A DNA stretch of 64,000 bases from Pseudeuparius sepicola. Lineage: Eukaryota; Arthropoda; Insecta; Coleoptera; Anthribidae. Position 1 is the stretch's first letter. Each line of letters starts with the position of its first letter. Below, one piece after another: positions 33,526 through 44,688 of this stretch. The notes beneath the pieces are model-generated. The model saw only the letters and a list, made by a program, of their open reading frames with translations, was not told the origin of the DNA and made no database searches. The stretch lies in assembly GCA_963920635.1 (NCBI GenBank), contig OY987298.1:123575735-123639734 (forward strand), in the 5' to 3' direction. Position numbers and translations under genes: made by a program.

Positions 33526-35890
33526 CATTGTGGCCCAAAGCAGAAAAAGTCAAGGTGGAGACACGCTAACATAAAATCGTCATTCAAAAAATGAGATTGT
33601 AGTAAAAATTAAGGGGAATTCGAGGGTGTACCCTAATTTTGTATACGGGGGTCGGTAAAAAAGTTATCGCGAAAAAACATTTTTTGCAAAATAAAAAAAA
33701 TATTTTTTACCTACACATCCATTAGAGAACCTTTAAGTAGTATTCCCGAATATTCAGTTTTTTAATGTAACTTCCGGTTATAGCGGAAATGAAAGTGGTT
33801 TTCTCTATTTTACAACTTACTCATTTCTCTTAACCATCAGAGGATTCCTTTTTTAATTCTGACTCCAACGATATATAATTTGACCTATTTATCTCCAACC
33901 GTTTCCGAGATATTTATCAGAGAAGCTCCATCAAACTAGATACATGATCTCATGGTCGGTGTCTGATGTTCGATCTGAGTAGGCCAAACAATAAAACCAA
34001 ATTTATGACAAATCAAGTCAGCCATGATAATAAAACTGACAAGCGAGTAGGCTGTCAATTCAATATTTCTATTTACGTGTCAGATTAGTCTAAAATTTTG
34101 TTGCTGAAGCTGTTAGTAGTTGCAGTTTAAAAAATGTTTTTGAAAGAAGAATGCTGTGATATTTTAGAGATCTTCATCAAAAATGATAAAAGATACGTAG
34201 AAACTTTGAGGGAGTATTCTCGTAAATATCCAAATAGAAATGTTCCGAGTGCTTCATTTATATGTAAGCTGTATCGAAGATTCAGATCGACAGGAAGTGT
34301 GATTAGCAAGAGAAAAAAAGGGTTTAGAATTAGTGAGGACGAGAGAGAACGAATTTTAAATTATTTCAGAAGAAATAACGAAAAATCTCAGAGAGATGTA
34401 GCGAGAGACTTACAAATTCCCCGGTCTACAATACAAGGGGTAATGAAATTAAGCAAAATAAAGCCTTCAAAATATTACCTGTTCAAAGGCTATTCCCTGG
34501 AGATGCTGCAAGAAGACTGGAATATTGTCAAACAATGTTAAACTTTTATTTTGCAAGAGGTGGAGCTGGATTTTTTAAACAAATTATTTGGTCCGATGAA
34601 GCTACTTTTACAACGGCGGGAATATACAACCGGAAAAATAGTATATTTTGGTCTGTTGACAATCCACGGGCATTTCGTGAAGTTGTGAAATCCGGCAGAA
34701 ATTCCGTGGGTGTTTGGTGCGGAATTGTGGGAAATTTTATAATGGCCCCTCTCTTTTATTCAGGAAGTATGACAGGTAGGAAATACCTACATTTAATCCA
34801 GAACGAATTGGAACAATACTTTGACCAGTTGCCATTAATTTTTCTTAACCAACTCCAAGAAAGACAATTAATATGGCAGCAAGATGGCGCTTCCTTCCAT
34901 AACTGTGGGCCCATAACGGAATTTTTGAACAATTCGTTTGAAAATTGGATTGGTAAACATGGAACGATAAGGTGGCCGCCACGTAGTCCAGATTTAACCC
35001 CCTTGGATTTTTTCTTGTGGGGGCATTTAAAAAATAAAGTTTATAAGAACCGCCCCGAAAATGTTGAGGAGATTAAAAGACGAGTAAAATTAAAAATTGA
35101 TAGTTTAAACAATCGTCCCTTAATCTTTGAAAATGTCCGAAAAAATTTCTTAAAAAGACTTAGGTTATGTGTAAATAATAATGGAAACCATTTTGAACAT
35201 TTAATGTAAATGAACTTCTAACTAATTTTTAATAACTAATCATATTGTTGTTGTTATAATAAATATGACAGTAGTAAAAATAATAAATGTTTCATAATTT
35301 CCACGAGATTTTTAATTAAGTTGAATGCAGTTGAATGGCTATAGCCACTTTAACATTCAGCCTACTCGCTTGTCAGTTTTATTATCATGGCTGACTTGAT
35401 TTGTCATAAATTTGGTTTTATTGTTTGGCCTACTCAGATCGAACATCAGACACCGACCGTGAGACCATGTATCTAGTTTGATGGAGCTTCTCTGATAAAT
35501 ATCTCGGAAACGGTTGGAGATAAATAGGTCAAATTATATATCGTTGGATTCAGAATTAAAAAAGGAATCCTGTGATGGTTAAGAGAAATGAGTAAGTTGT
35601 AAAATAGAGAAAACCACTTTCATTTCCGCTATAACCGGAAGTTACATTAAAAAACTGAATATTCGGGAATACTACTTAAAGGTTCTCTAATGGATGTGTA
35701 GGTAAAATATTTTCTTTATTTTGCAAAAAATGTTTTTTCGCGATAACTTTTTTACCGACCCCCGTATACAAAATTAGGGTACACCCTCGAATTCCCCTTA
35801 ATTTTTACTACAACCTCATTTTTTGAATGACGTTTTTATGTTAACCTGTCTCCAGGTACCACACTTTTTCCGCTTGGATGGGCCACCCTG
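33526..35890 (+). mobile_element. Nearly complete long-TIR Tc1/mariner-type transposon
   Basis: The 2,365-bp element has TA on each side (33524-33525, 35891-35892) and ends CATTGTGGCCCA and, inverted, CAGGGTGGCCCA. The terminal inverted repeats are about 530 bp each (33526-34056, 35365-35890) and differ only at scattered positions, suggesting recent activity. Between them lies one transposase gene with a single frameshift. Elements with such long arms can give rise to foldback derivatives like those elsewhere in the window. Confidence 0.9.
34134..35209 (+). pseudogene. Tc1/mariner-superfamily transposase (DD40D-type), one frameshift
   Basis: Two overlapping frames, 34134-34541 and the frame of 34535-35209, together give about 357 residues. 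The N-terminal frame has two helix-turn-helix regions (TLREYSRKYPNRNVPSASF; QRDVARDLQIPRSTIQGV). The second frame is already open upstream of its ATG, with LFPGDAARRLEYCQ at about 34490-34531, so a single indel near 34475-34490 broke the gene. Catalytic acids are D in IIWSDEATF, D in WQQDGASFHN, and D in SPDLTPLDFFLWG. Exactly 40 residues separate the second and third, and the third is Asp as in mariner. Without the indel the enzyme would look complete. Confidence 0.88.
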
Positions 35891-36074
35891 TACCTATACC
35901 TAGACACCGACCCCTGTTCCCAATAATGAATGAAACGCCTGCCAAAGATTTAAATTATCCTAAATTCTTTCAATTATGCACAATATGCCGTATTTTAAGG
36001 ATCTATGCAAATATTTAAAAAAATGCATATAATATGCTAAATATGCAAAATATGCGTGTTGCATATTTGGGTTA

Positions 36075-36160
36075 CTCTAACTATATACTAAGTTTTGACA
36101 AAAAGCTGCAAAGCGCAATCCTTAACCACGCATAGTATCCTGTCTCTTATTGTATGTGAA
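36075..36160 (+). repeat. Tc1 3'-region fragment
   Basis: CTAAGTTTTGACAAAAAGCT and CAAAGCGCAATCCTTAACCA, then GTATCCTGTCTCTTATTGTA, repeat 32548-32612 in the same orientation. It is a second fragment of the same Tc1 family, 180 bp before the sidestep exon. Confidence 0.65.
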
Positions 36161-36333
36161 AAAAGCATTAATGCCCCCCCCCCCGGGAGGCGTTTAAGAT
36201 AAATAAAACTTTTTATTCCGTCGTTTGGAATTCGCATTCAATATCTATTCGCCTCTCCTTTTCGCCGTAATAAAAATGATGACTCTTTTTATTGTTCTCC
36301 TCCCGGCGCCCTAACGATTTTTTTTTGTTTCAG

Positions 36334-36444
36334 TTCCCCCGGAAAAGATCCACATATACGACGATAAAAGGGTAGATAAGAGCATAGTGTTGGGTCCTTA
36401 CAACGAGGGTTCGAATGTAAATTTAGTGTGCGAAGTTAGAGGCG
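36334..36444 (+). CDS. Sidestep-family Ig receptor, internal exon (start of an Ig domain)
   Basis: The exon is bounded by TTTTTTGTTTCAG at 36321-36333 and GTAAGT at 36445. It begins in phase 2 and ends after one base of a codon, so both flanking introns are phase 1, as usual for Ig-domain exons. It reads PPEKIHIYDDKR, then LGPYNEGSNVNLVCEVRG. The LGPYNEGS-x(3)-L-x-C sequence is the hallmark start of the second Ig domain of Sidestep proteins, with the first disulfide Cys. Sidestep proteins are single-pass neuronal surface receptors that guide motor axons by binding Beaten-path family proteins. The paralogue cannot be decided from one domain. The next exon is at 46438. Confidence 0.9.
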
Positions 36445-36864
36445 GTAAGTACGAATCTTTTTTCGATAATTCTCCCCGCATTGCCCGGCTATCCTGGCCT
36501 TTTCCGGCTTAAGCTCCTTTCTAGAATTTAAAATTGTCTTTTAACTCGGGCTCGGTGGATATGTCTGTGTTCGAGCTTTTCTAAACTTTAACTTTAACTT
36601 AGGTATTTTATTACTTTAGTTGTTTTCTTTCCGACTGTATCCTGATTACCTTAGGAATGAAATAAGTAACGTTTAAAAATATAGATTAGAATAATAATTA
36701 AATAAAGCTTATAATCTTTATTATTGTCAGAAATTGTCAAATAGAATAATGGTTTTTAATACTAGGCAACTTCCCTCTTGCCTATATCAAGTAGTGCAGA
36801 TTTAACATTATAGAGATTGTCAAATCAATCAACGATCTGATGTGATTCTGATAAAGGTTTTATA

Positions 36865-37506
36865 CAGGGTGATTCAGTTTTAAATGACGAAATTCCTACA
36901 AAAATAGAGAGAAATATACTTTTGAGGATACAGGTTCTAAAATATTTATATACATTATATAGGCACAGACATATATAGCTTCGCTAAGCTATATATGTCT
37001 GTGATATAGGTAATGCTCTGTTTTAAAAAGTAAAGTCTACATTTTTTCTACGTTGAATCGTCTTATGGAGCAAATACTTTTAGTTGATTTTTCAGAAATG
37101 CCTACTTTGGAATAATTTAAAAAATTAAATTTGCCATGAAACTATGAAACACATACGAAAAATAAAGAGAGACGATTTTTGTTTACAATTAAAATCTACA
37201 CAGAAAACACAATAAGTTTTATTATCATGCAATAATAAATATCTCTTCCATAGTCGTTTACGTGTTGAATATTAACAGGTTTTATGCCAACCTAGGCCAT
37301 AATATCATGTATCAAATATGACTTAAATGTCTCAACTAGTTTGGTAAATGTTCAGTAAACTAAACATATAGTTTTTAAATTTTAACAATATCCATCTTTC
37401 TTATAAGGCCTCCAAATAAAAAAGTGCGTATATAGAACAGACTCACAATATTTTTCGATGATCTACTGCTCTTAGGAGTTTAGGTACATAAAACTGAATC
37501 ACCCCG
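36865..37506. mobile_element. MITE with TA flanks, CAGGGTGATTCAG ends
   Basis: The left end CAGGGTGATTCAGTTTTAAA and the right end (CGGGGTGATTCAGTTTTATG on the minus strand) are inverted, with TA at both borders. It contains the 40-bp hairpin insertion at 36964-37003. No ORF. Confidence 0.7.
36964..37003. mobile_element. Mini-hairpin insertion, 40 bp
   Basis: CACAGACATATATAGCTT, a CGCT loop, then the exact complement of the first 18 bases. It is flanked by a perfect 7-bp direct repeat ATATAGG (36957-36963 and 37004-37010). The host is the MITE 36865-37506, so it is an insertion into a known sequence. Confidence 0.8.
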
Positions 37507-37564
37507 TATAAAAAAATGGCCTTCTCTGTATAAGCTGCATCAATAAAAACCCTAGGTTTGACTA

Positions 37565-37690
37565 TATACGGGGTATCTATTTATTTTCCTTCTGTCTCCC
37601 ACACAAGGTAATAATCCTTCTGTGAGAAATGTGTTAAAACAACCTTGTAAAATTCTTGTATATTGGAAATAAATTATTATTATTATTAAA
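37565..37690 (+). repeat. Possible LINE 3' tail with (ATT)n end
   Basis: AATAAATTATTATTATTATT ends a 120-bp block with no other signal. This resembles the 3' end of the LINE at 44690-46062. A very short 5'-truncated LINE is the likeliest explanation. Confidence 0.35.
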
Positions 37691-37692
37691 AA

Positions 37693-38765
37693 ACATATAC
37701 AAATCCATAAAATCTTCTCCGCTTCTTTGACTTCCCTACCATTTTCATAACACAAATTCAGGGCCGGCTCAAATTTTTTTAAACCCCCCATTTTCAAGAA
37801 AACTATTTAGCGTTAGTTAGGACACCCCAGAACTCCCATTATACCAATTTTCAACAACAAATATACAGGGAACAACAAATCTAGAGCAAGTTGTCAAATT
37901 TGAGCAAAATAGAAATTTTAACGGCATCTGGCAATTCAAGTATGCAATAGAATAACCTCAAAACAGTTGAATGGACATCACAACCATTGAAAGTGTTGGT
38001 GTGCAAAGATCCAATACAATATGTACAGGGTGTCTTACTCTGTGCCATCCGAAAATACTTTATAAATATTTCGGAGTCAAAAATCTAGTATATCAAAAAC
38101 GCCTCAGACACTATAAACGAACTAAATCTAAAAAGTACAGAATCCTGCCAGTCGGTAAATCCATATGAGTTAAGGTGGCTGCTGTGCCACATCAGGAAAT
38201 GCACAACAAATGTGTCATCTTAGACAGTTACTTTGTTGAGAAAGGTCCAATAATTTTTTTTATTTGTTGGTTGGCATTTTTTAAAACAATGAATTACTTT
38301 GTGTTTATTAATATTTTTTCAATGATTCCAGAGCTGTCTTATAAAAATTCAGAAATTTGAGATGGCCCACAGAAAATCCCCTGTACATTTTTGTATTGAA
38401 TTTTTCCCCACCGATACTTTGAGTGTCCATTCAACTGTTTTTAGGGGATTCCACGGCACAATTGACTCGTCGTATGCCTTTAAAATTCCTATTTTGCTCA
38501 ACTTTTACACCCCGCAGAATGGAACTTATTCAAATTTGGTATAAGGGGATTTTGGGTAATCCTCCAGATTTTAAATAAAATAATCGCTAAATGGTTTTCG
38601 TATATAAAAATTGGGGTGTAAAAAAATTGCGGTCGGCCGTGGATTCGTATTTTTAAAATGATAGGAAGGTAAAAAAAGCGGTTTTTGAAGACCTTTCAAA
38701 CAAAATTAAGTTCAGGCTATTATCTCCAAAAATAAAGTTTTTGTGGATTTGTATATGTTTAATAG
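37693..38765. mobile_element. Foldback element
   Basis: Inverted arms: ACATATACAAATCC and its complement near 38745, GGGCCGGCTC/GGTCGGCCGT, TTAGCG/CGCTAA, AACAGTTGAATGGACA at 37963 and TGTCCATTCAACTGTT at 38415. CAGGGTGTC at 38026 and CCCTGTACA at 38380 are inner terminus-like motifs. Arm divergence is high, so this copy is old. Reading frames inside are built from arm sequence. Confidence 0.55.
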
Positions 38766-38769
38766 TAAA

Positions 38770-40049
38770 CACCCTGTATGTAGGTTTTTCAACAACAAGT
38801 TTTGCTGGCAATATTTATAAATATGGTACCAAAAGATGCACAAATGACATAAAATATTATATGTGGCGTTACAAAAAAAGTAGCCATCGTATAGGCCAAT
38901 TCATTAATATTAATTCCTTGAGCTAAAATGATTGAACTTTTCTAATGCAATTTTATTTTGACGCCTCTACTATAAAAGACAGGGTTTCAAGTGGAATTTT
39001 ATGAATTTATAACCTAACTTCGGGTTATAAAGATATTAATGTTGTGTAATAAATTTTAGACAAACATTCTAATTTTGCGCCCTTTGATTTGTCAAACTTT
39101 TTTTGGGAGACAGCCAATCAAAGTACCTACGAGTATACTTTTTGAGTCCACCGGTCCACCGTTTAATTTTCCATTTATTTTTATATTTTACAAAACTTGT
39201 TTCAATTTTCAGTTTTGTAAATGTAGTCTATCTTGAAATAACAAGTTACATTTTGTATCTCGTAACATAATTTTACTCTTCCTATAATGAATTCTACAAA
39301 AATTAAACAATCATATCAAGCAAATTTCTTGTATAGGCTTTAATTTTAGGCGCCATGCTGGTGGATGCTAATAACTACACCGAAGTGTAAATGTACACAC
39401 CAAAAATAATTTGAAATCGAATGAAACAACATTTTTTAAGTTTTATGAACTTTTTATAAATTCTACGATTGGAGATACCAACCTCTCCCTTAAAAAACTA
39501 ATACTTTTTGTAATAACAAATAATATCTAGTACTAAATGTGTAAGCTAATTAGGGATTGGAAGTCAACTCACAAAAAATTATGTCAATATTGTAAAGTCG
39601 TTTCTGCTGGGGGTACCCGGCTTGACAAATTTCTGGGTGTAGAAGCTTCGTGTATGTAGCTTTTTGTTCTACAAAGAAAACTTTTTCTATCCGACCTTGG
39701 ATACTGGGAAAGGTGATCTTATCAGAGACACCGCATCAGCCGTCAATTTAGACTAATACAATAAGTTTCCCCAAAACAGAATAGGGAGCCCTAGAATGTT
39801 CCAACTTCCCTACTCGGGGGTCTACCAGGGGCCGCTGTTATTGGCCCTTCTCGTTGCCCTTTTAAAAGGACTAACCCCCATCCGCTCTTGCGGCTGGCTC
39901 ACCCCTTCAAGACGGAATAATTTCCACCCTAATTTAATTAAAGCTGTTTATTCTGCGGCGACCTGAGCCGGTGTAAGATCGGACGACTGCTGCGAAAGGT
40001 TTTTAGCTTTCCATAAACAGTTTTGAGCAAGGAAAATCATTATCTAATT
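38770..40049. other. Intronic sequence with a GC-rich island at about 39776-39990
   Basis: The island (CCCTACTCGGGGGTCTACCA near 39810, then TAATTTAATTAAAGCTGTTT near 39930) contrasts with flanking AT-rich DNA and has no exon borders. It could be an intronic enhancer. The rest shows nothing. Confidence 0.35.
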
Positions 40050-40057
40050 GGCGCAGC

Positions 40058-40719
40058 CTCAGAGAAATAACCAAGGATAGAGGGAGTAAGAACAAAAAGT
40101 AAACAAAGCCAACATCTTTTTGAGTGATGCCGCGTACTCCATTGTTTACAGCATTTCATTTCAAAATAGAAGGGTTTAATAATGGGATTCAATGAAGGCA
40201 CACCTCCCATAACGCTAAATTACCAAATGTAGTTATTAATTTCTAGTTTGTAACAATTTTAAACTAAAACTAAATTGCAGTGTAATTATAGTGTCTGATT
40301 ATCACTTTAATAAAATCGTCACAGATACCTCAAACCGCCCGACATGGCAACGCTGCTTTTGCTGCCGCGGGCGCCGCGTCCGTTAACTCAGCGATATTTG
40401 TTTTGTGTATGCCCAGCATGTCAAGTTTTCCGATTGTTTACGTATGCATTTCTCCCGTTTTTAATTGTTTTTCTGTTAATTTAAAGGCTATTTATTAGTA
40501 TTTAGGATATAGTGACTGATTTTGTATATAATGGGACGCAGAAAGTGTGTGGTATGTGGCTACATTGATATTTCTCAGGACATAACCTATCTCAGGTAAG
40601 CGTTGTACACACGGACCTAATGTTTGTTTACTTCGGTAAATTTGCATAAGATGTTGGTTGACTACAAACGTATGTATTTTGAGGCTGTTGCTCCCTCTAT
40701 CCTTGGTTATTTCTCTGAG
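40058..40719 (+). mobile_element. P-superfamily-like non-autonomous transposon
   Basis: The 662-bp element has perfect 29-bp inverted repeats beginning CTCAGAGAAATAACCAAGGA, flanked by a perfect 8-bp direct repeat GGCGCAGC (40050-40057, 40720-40727). P elements also make 8-bp duplications, and their 31-bp ends contain GAAATAAC followed closely by AAGG, as here. A THAP-like first exon lies inside (40531-40595), as expected for a P-type transposase. hAT elements also make 8-bp duplications and are the alternative. Confidence 0.75.
40531..40595 (+). CDS. THAP-like first exon of a P-type transposase
   Basis: ATG at 40531 reads MGRRKCVVCGYIDISQDITYLR and stops at CTCAG|GTAAGC, a good donor. Met plus a basic stretch plus C-x2-C at residues 6 and 9 is how THAP domains begin. 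The remaining FP, W and C-x2-H parts would be on the next exon, which is absent. The element has lost the rest of the gene, so this exon is stranded. Position inside TIRs argues against an independent host gene. Confidence 0.5.
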
Positions 40720-40729
40720 GGCGCAGCAA

Positions 40730-41350
40730 AATACATCTACCAAACAGCAAGAAAAAGGTTGTTTCTAAGATAGATTTTAAAGTAAAATCTAGAGACATAA
40801 CATGGATATTGACGCTTCATTTCCTATACCTTGTAAAGGTACAGAGTGTTTCTGAAATAAGTGATAAAATTTTAAAAATATTATGAATCTAACAAATCAA
40901 CATAAACAACTTTTTCCTCTTCAAACAGATAAAAATATGGGAGTACCTATTCACGGTGGTTTAGTAGCCAGTCTTGTATCCACCGAGATCCACAATTTAT
41001 TATCTTACAATTTTTTTTATTATGCAAGTGCACACTGTTGTCATAAAGCTTCTTTCGACATCACTAGACAAACTGCCAATGTAACCACCGCTATTTTCTG
41101 CTATTTCTAGTATGATGTTGATGTTGCTCACCAATAAGGCAAATTTCGATTTCTTTCAAAACTGTAAATAGACGGCCGGGATAGTAACTATCTTATGTTT
41201 TTTGAAAGTTTCTCCGCATGATGTCTTTGTTGGTAGATTTAAGATCTGGAGATTAACACTATTTTGCGCTAAAAAAACTGTCCGCATACGATGTGATAAG
41301 AGTTGGGAGTGAATGAACAGCAAAGGCCAATACCAACACCACCTTTACTC
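40730..41350. repeat. Intronic DNA with a 62-bp direct repeat (first copy 40862-40922)
   Basis: GATAAAATTTTAA, GAATCTAACAA and CAACTTTTTCCTCTTC at 40862-40922 recur at 41851-41911 in direct orientation, 989 bp away, on both sides of the MITE 41356-41844. No gene is seen. Confidence 0.5.
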
Positions 41351-41355
41351 ATATA

Positions 41356-41844
41356 CAGGGACCGGCAGAAAGTTGGACACAAAAATTTAATATTTTTAAA
41401 CTCTAATTTCGATTAATTTCAATTTCTAGCTGCTAATCGAACAAAATTAAAGTTTAGTAGCAAATTCCTGTGTTATCCGATGATAAGTTGCGCTTGGGTA
41501 TTTTGTTTTTTGTAATACACAGAGTGGTCGAAAAAAATACAAAAAAAAATTAAATTTCTTTTTTTTTACTAGGTGGCTGTGACTTTAAAACTAACATCCA
41601 CCTTTGATTCCAAACAACTTTTTTAAGTAACTTTTTGTCGTATTTTAAAAAATAAGGGTATACTTTACTCTTGAGTTATTTTGACATTTTTGAAACTGCC
41701 TCGTATACAAAAAGATATATTTAAATTTTGATATGTGCGTTTTGAGTTTGAAATGATGCACCAACTTTTATCAAGAGTAAAATTTTCTGAGAAATTATTA
41801 ATAAAAAAGTTTTCCATTTGTGTCCAACTTTCTGCCGGTCACTG
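41356..41844. mobile_element. MITE with 28-bp TIRs and TA flanks
   Basis: CAGGGACCGGCAGAAAGTTG at the left and CAACTTTCTGCCGGTCACTG at the right are inverted with about two differences over 28 bp. TA occurs on both sides. The interior is AT-rich and noncoding. Confidence 0.8.
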
Positions 41845-41849
41845 TATAA

Positions 41850-43410
41850 ATGATAAAATTTTAACCATATTTCGAATCTAACAAGTCAACATCAACAACT
41901 TTTTCCTCTTCGTGATGTCACGCTTAAGAGAACAAGTAAACACATCTTTTAAAGCAAGGGAAGATTTCTAGTTATAGAGAGAAAATACACAAAATGCGAA
42001 AGAAACAAAGTTCTGACCAGTTACAAAATTGAAAGAAAATTAATTACGATAAATGGAAAATATAGCTTCGGCATTCGCGTACCATACATCTAATAAGTAC
42101 ATAATATTATAGGTAGTTCATTTGAGAGCCTCTTATTTTAGGTATTATATATGTTCTATTTTTTACGTACGTGGTTTTTTATGTTTGATAGGCATGACTT
42201 GTTTGTCAGGGATCTGGATAGATTTTGGTGATGGTTTATTGATGGAGTGTTTTCAATTTCGTTTTTTTTTTATCAGCAGCTTTCAATTTAACACATTCTG
42301 CGGCGCTGTTATTTGTAACTTTACAATAATTGTTTAACATAATATTAACAGTAAGAAAACAGTAGAATGTAGTTCGCAGTCAGAATCAGGGGAAATATCA
42401 TGGTTTGAAATGTTCTGCCAAATAATTCAACAAGCTAAAGGTCTGTGATTTTTTCATTCAAAAAATTTTCAATTGCCAGCAATTTTTTCAAAATCACAAA
42501 ACTGTACATAACAAATAATACAGTAGATTTTCGGGGGAACCGTAACCGCAAAATATCGGATTCCAAGAAATGCTTGTGACAAACCTGCAATAAAGGAAAA
42601 TTCGCTTGATTTACGCGAATTTAATTTATTGCAGAGGGAATATTTGTGAGTATATTAGTAATAAAGACAAGTAGGTATAGGTATAGGTATACCTAATGTA
42701 AAATGGGGCATGAGGGCATGGCAATAGTCGTCATCCCATTTTGATATAGCAACCAAAACTCTAGTCGGCAAAACAAGCCGCCGCTACAGCTGCAAATTTC
42801 TGAGCATTTCTTTTACACATTACGAAGCATTTGTCGACTCTGTTTTTTTTTTGCTGTTTAAATTAGGTAATACTGGAAGAAGTATACATACCTAGGTAGG
42901 TGTAGCTATTTTGATCGAACGTATTATAAGAATAGCTAAGTCGTACAGAAGCAGATATTGCTAATATTTAAGCCTCTTGAGTGAAGAGTGCAGACAACAA
43001 AACATTCTGATTTTAGATTTATATAGGTAAATACTCACGACAGTGTGTGATGAAACTTGAAAATCCTCCCTGTGAATAGCCCGAATCCACTGATTACGTA
43101 AGTTATCGCACTTAGGAAACTTGAAAGTGTGTACCTTCTCACTACTGCTTTTATAGTTACTGGGACAGCCCGGTACACAACATTGTACACCATTTTCAGT
43201 TACACAATGCCGAGCACAACAAATGATACAAGAATATGATTCTATGAGATGTTATAAATAAACAAAGAAGTTCTATCGCAAGAAGCACGACACGACGCAC
43301 GACTGACATTATTTGACAACTTATAACTCATAGCCTCTAGGCAGTGACGTAGCGCTGTTGTTGTTTGGCTTTAGTACAGGTGGTGTTACCAATACCCCTG
43401 CGGGCTACCT
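41850..43410. other. Intronic AT-rich DNA, nothing recognised
   Basis: Besides the second copy of the 62-bp direct repeat, only short simple-sequence runs (TAGGTATAGGTATAGGTATA at about 42672) are seen. Confidence 0.45.
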
Positions 43411-43992
43411 ACACAGGGTGACCGTATTTCGAGTCTTTGCATGGGGATCTTGGTCATCTTAAGAGATAAGAGGTCGATTAAATTGGGGCAAAGTAGCGGA
43501 ATTTGATGCCGAAAAACATGGTAAAAAAATTTTTGGCTGGCCCTTCCCGTTTTGAAAATAATGCGAAAAAACTGAAAATTGTCGTTTTCGTTTTTATTTT
43601 TTTAAACGAAAACGAATGGCACTGGACATTTCTAAGTTAAACATTATTAAGGCACTTTTTTACAGGGAATCTAAATATGATCTAACATTTTTTTTCTCGC
43701 CTCCCTGGACAAAGATATGACGATCAACTTTTATTTTTCTTATGGTCGCTATATTGGATTTATGCATTTTTGAAAATAGAATTTTTTTCTGGTTAAAATG
43801 ATATGTCACACATTATGCTTTACTTTGTTTTTCTTGCCGTAATATAAAATTAATAGTTTTTGCATAGTGCCTTGGAAACGTAAGCCCCATAATGTTTGAC
43901 GTTTTTGCATAGAGTGCCTTGGAAACATAAGCCCCATAACGTTTGATAGTTCAGGTAGTACAATTTTAAATGTCACGGATACTTTATTTTAC

Positions 43993-44100
43993 TGAAAAAA
44001 TGTCATTTTCACATGAAGAAAAGCGTGACATGATTCAAGTGTATAATATAAATGACGTCGAAGGGATATTGGACGAGCCATAAACAGTTTAAAGAAACGT
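43993..44100 (+). pseudogene. Transposase N-terminal remnant in the foldback loop
   Basis: ATG near 43999 reads MSFSHEEKRDMIQVYNIND, resembling the first helix of the helix-turn-helix N-terminus in long-TIR mariner-type transposases. It then meets a stop (EP followed by TAA). Only this start survives between the arms. The comparison is by pattern, not alignment. Confidence 0.45.
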
Positions 44101-44688
44101 GCTGCATTGTGCCTTGAGGAACAAGGAGGACAAATTGAACATTTATTGTAAAATGGGATTGTCTACTCGTCTAGGTTTTTGTTGTTCTTTGTGTTTCCAG
44201 TTTGACTCTTTTAGTGTTAATGTGTACAAATGGCGAATAAATAGCAAGGTCTCAGATCATACTCGTGTCCTCGCGGTACGTTTATGATTTATTTAATCAG
44301 TAAATTTAACATTAACTGGATTTTTACTGAACCGTTAAACAATATTCCAAAGCACACTTCGCAACAATGGGTAACTAGGCTTATGTTTCCAAGGCACTCC
44401 ATGCAAGAACGTCAAACATTATGGGGCTTACATTTCCAAGGCACTCTTATGCCAAAAATGATTAATTTGATATTACGGCAAGAAAAACAAAGTAAAGCAT
44501 AATGTGTGACATATCATTTTTACCAGAAAAAAATCCTCTTTTAAAAAATGCAAAAATCCAATATGGCGCCCATAAGAAAAACAAAAGTTGATCGTCATAT
44601 TTTTGTCCAGCGAGGCTAAAAAAAAAATGCGAGATCATATTTAGATTCCTTGTAAAAAAGTGCCTTAATAATGTTTAACTTAGAAATA

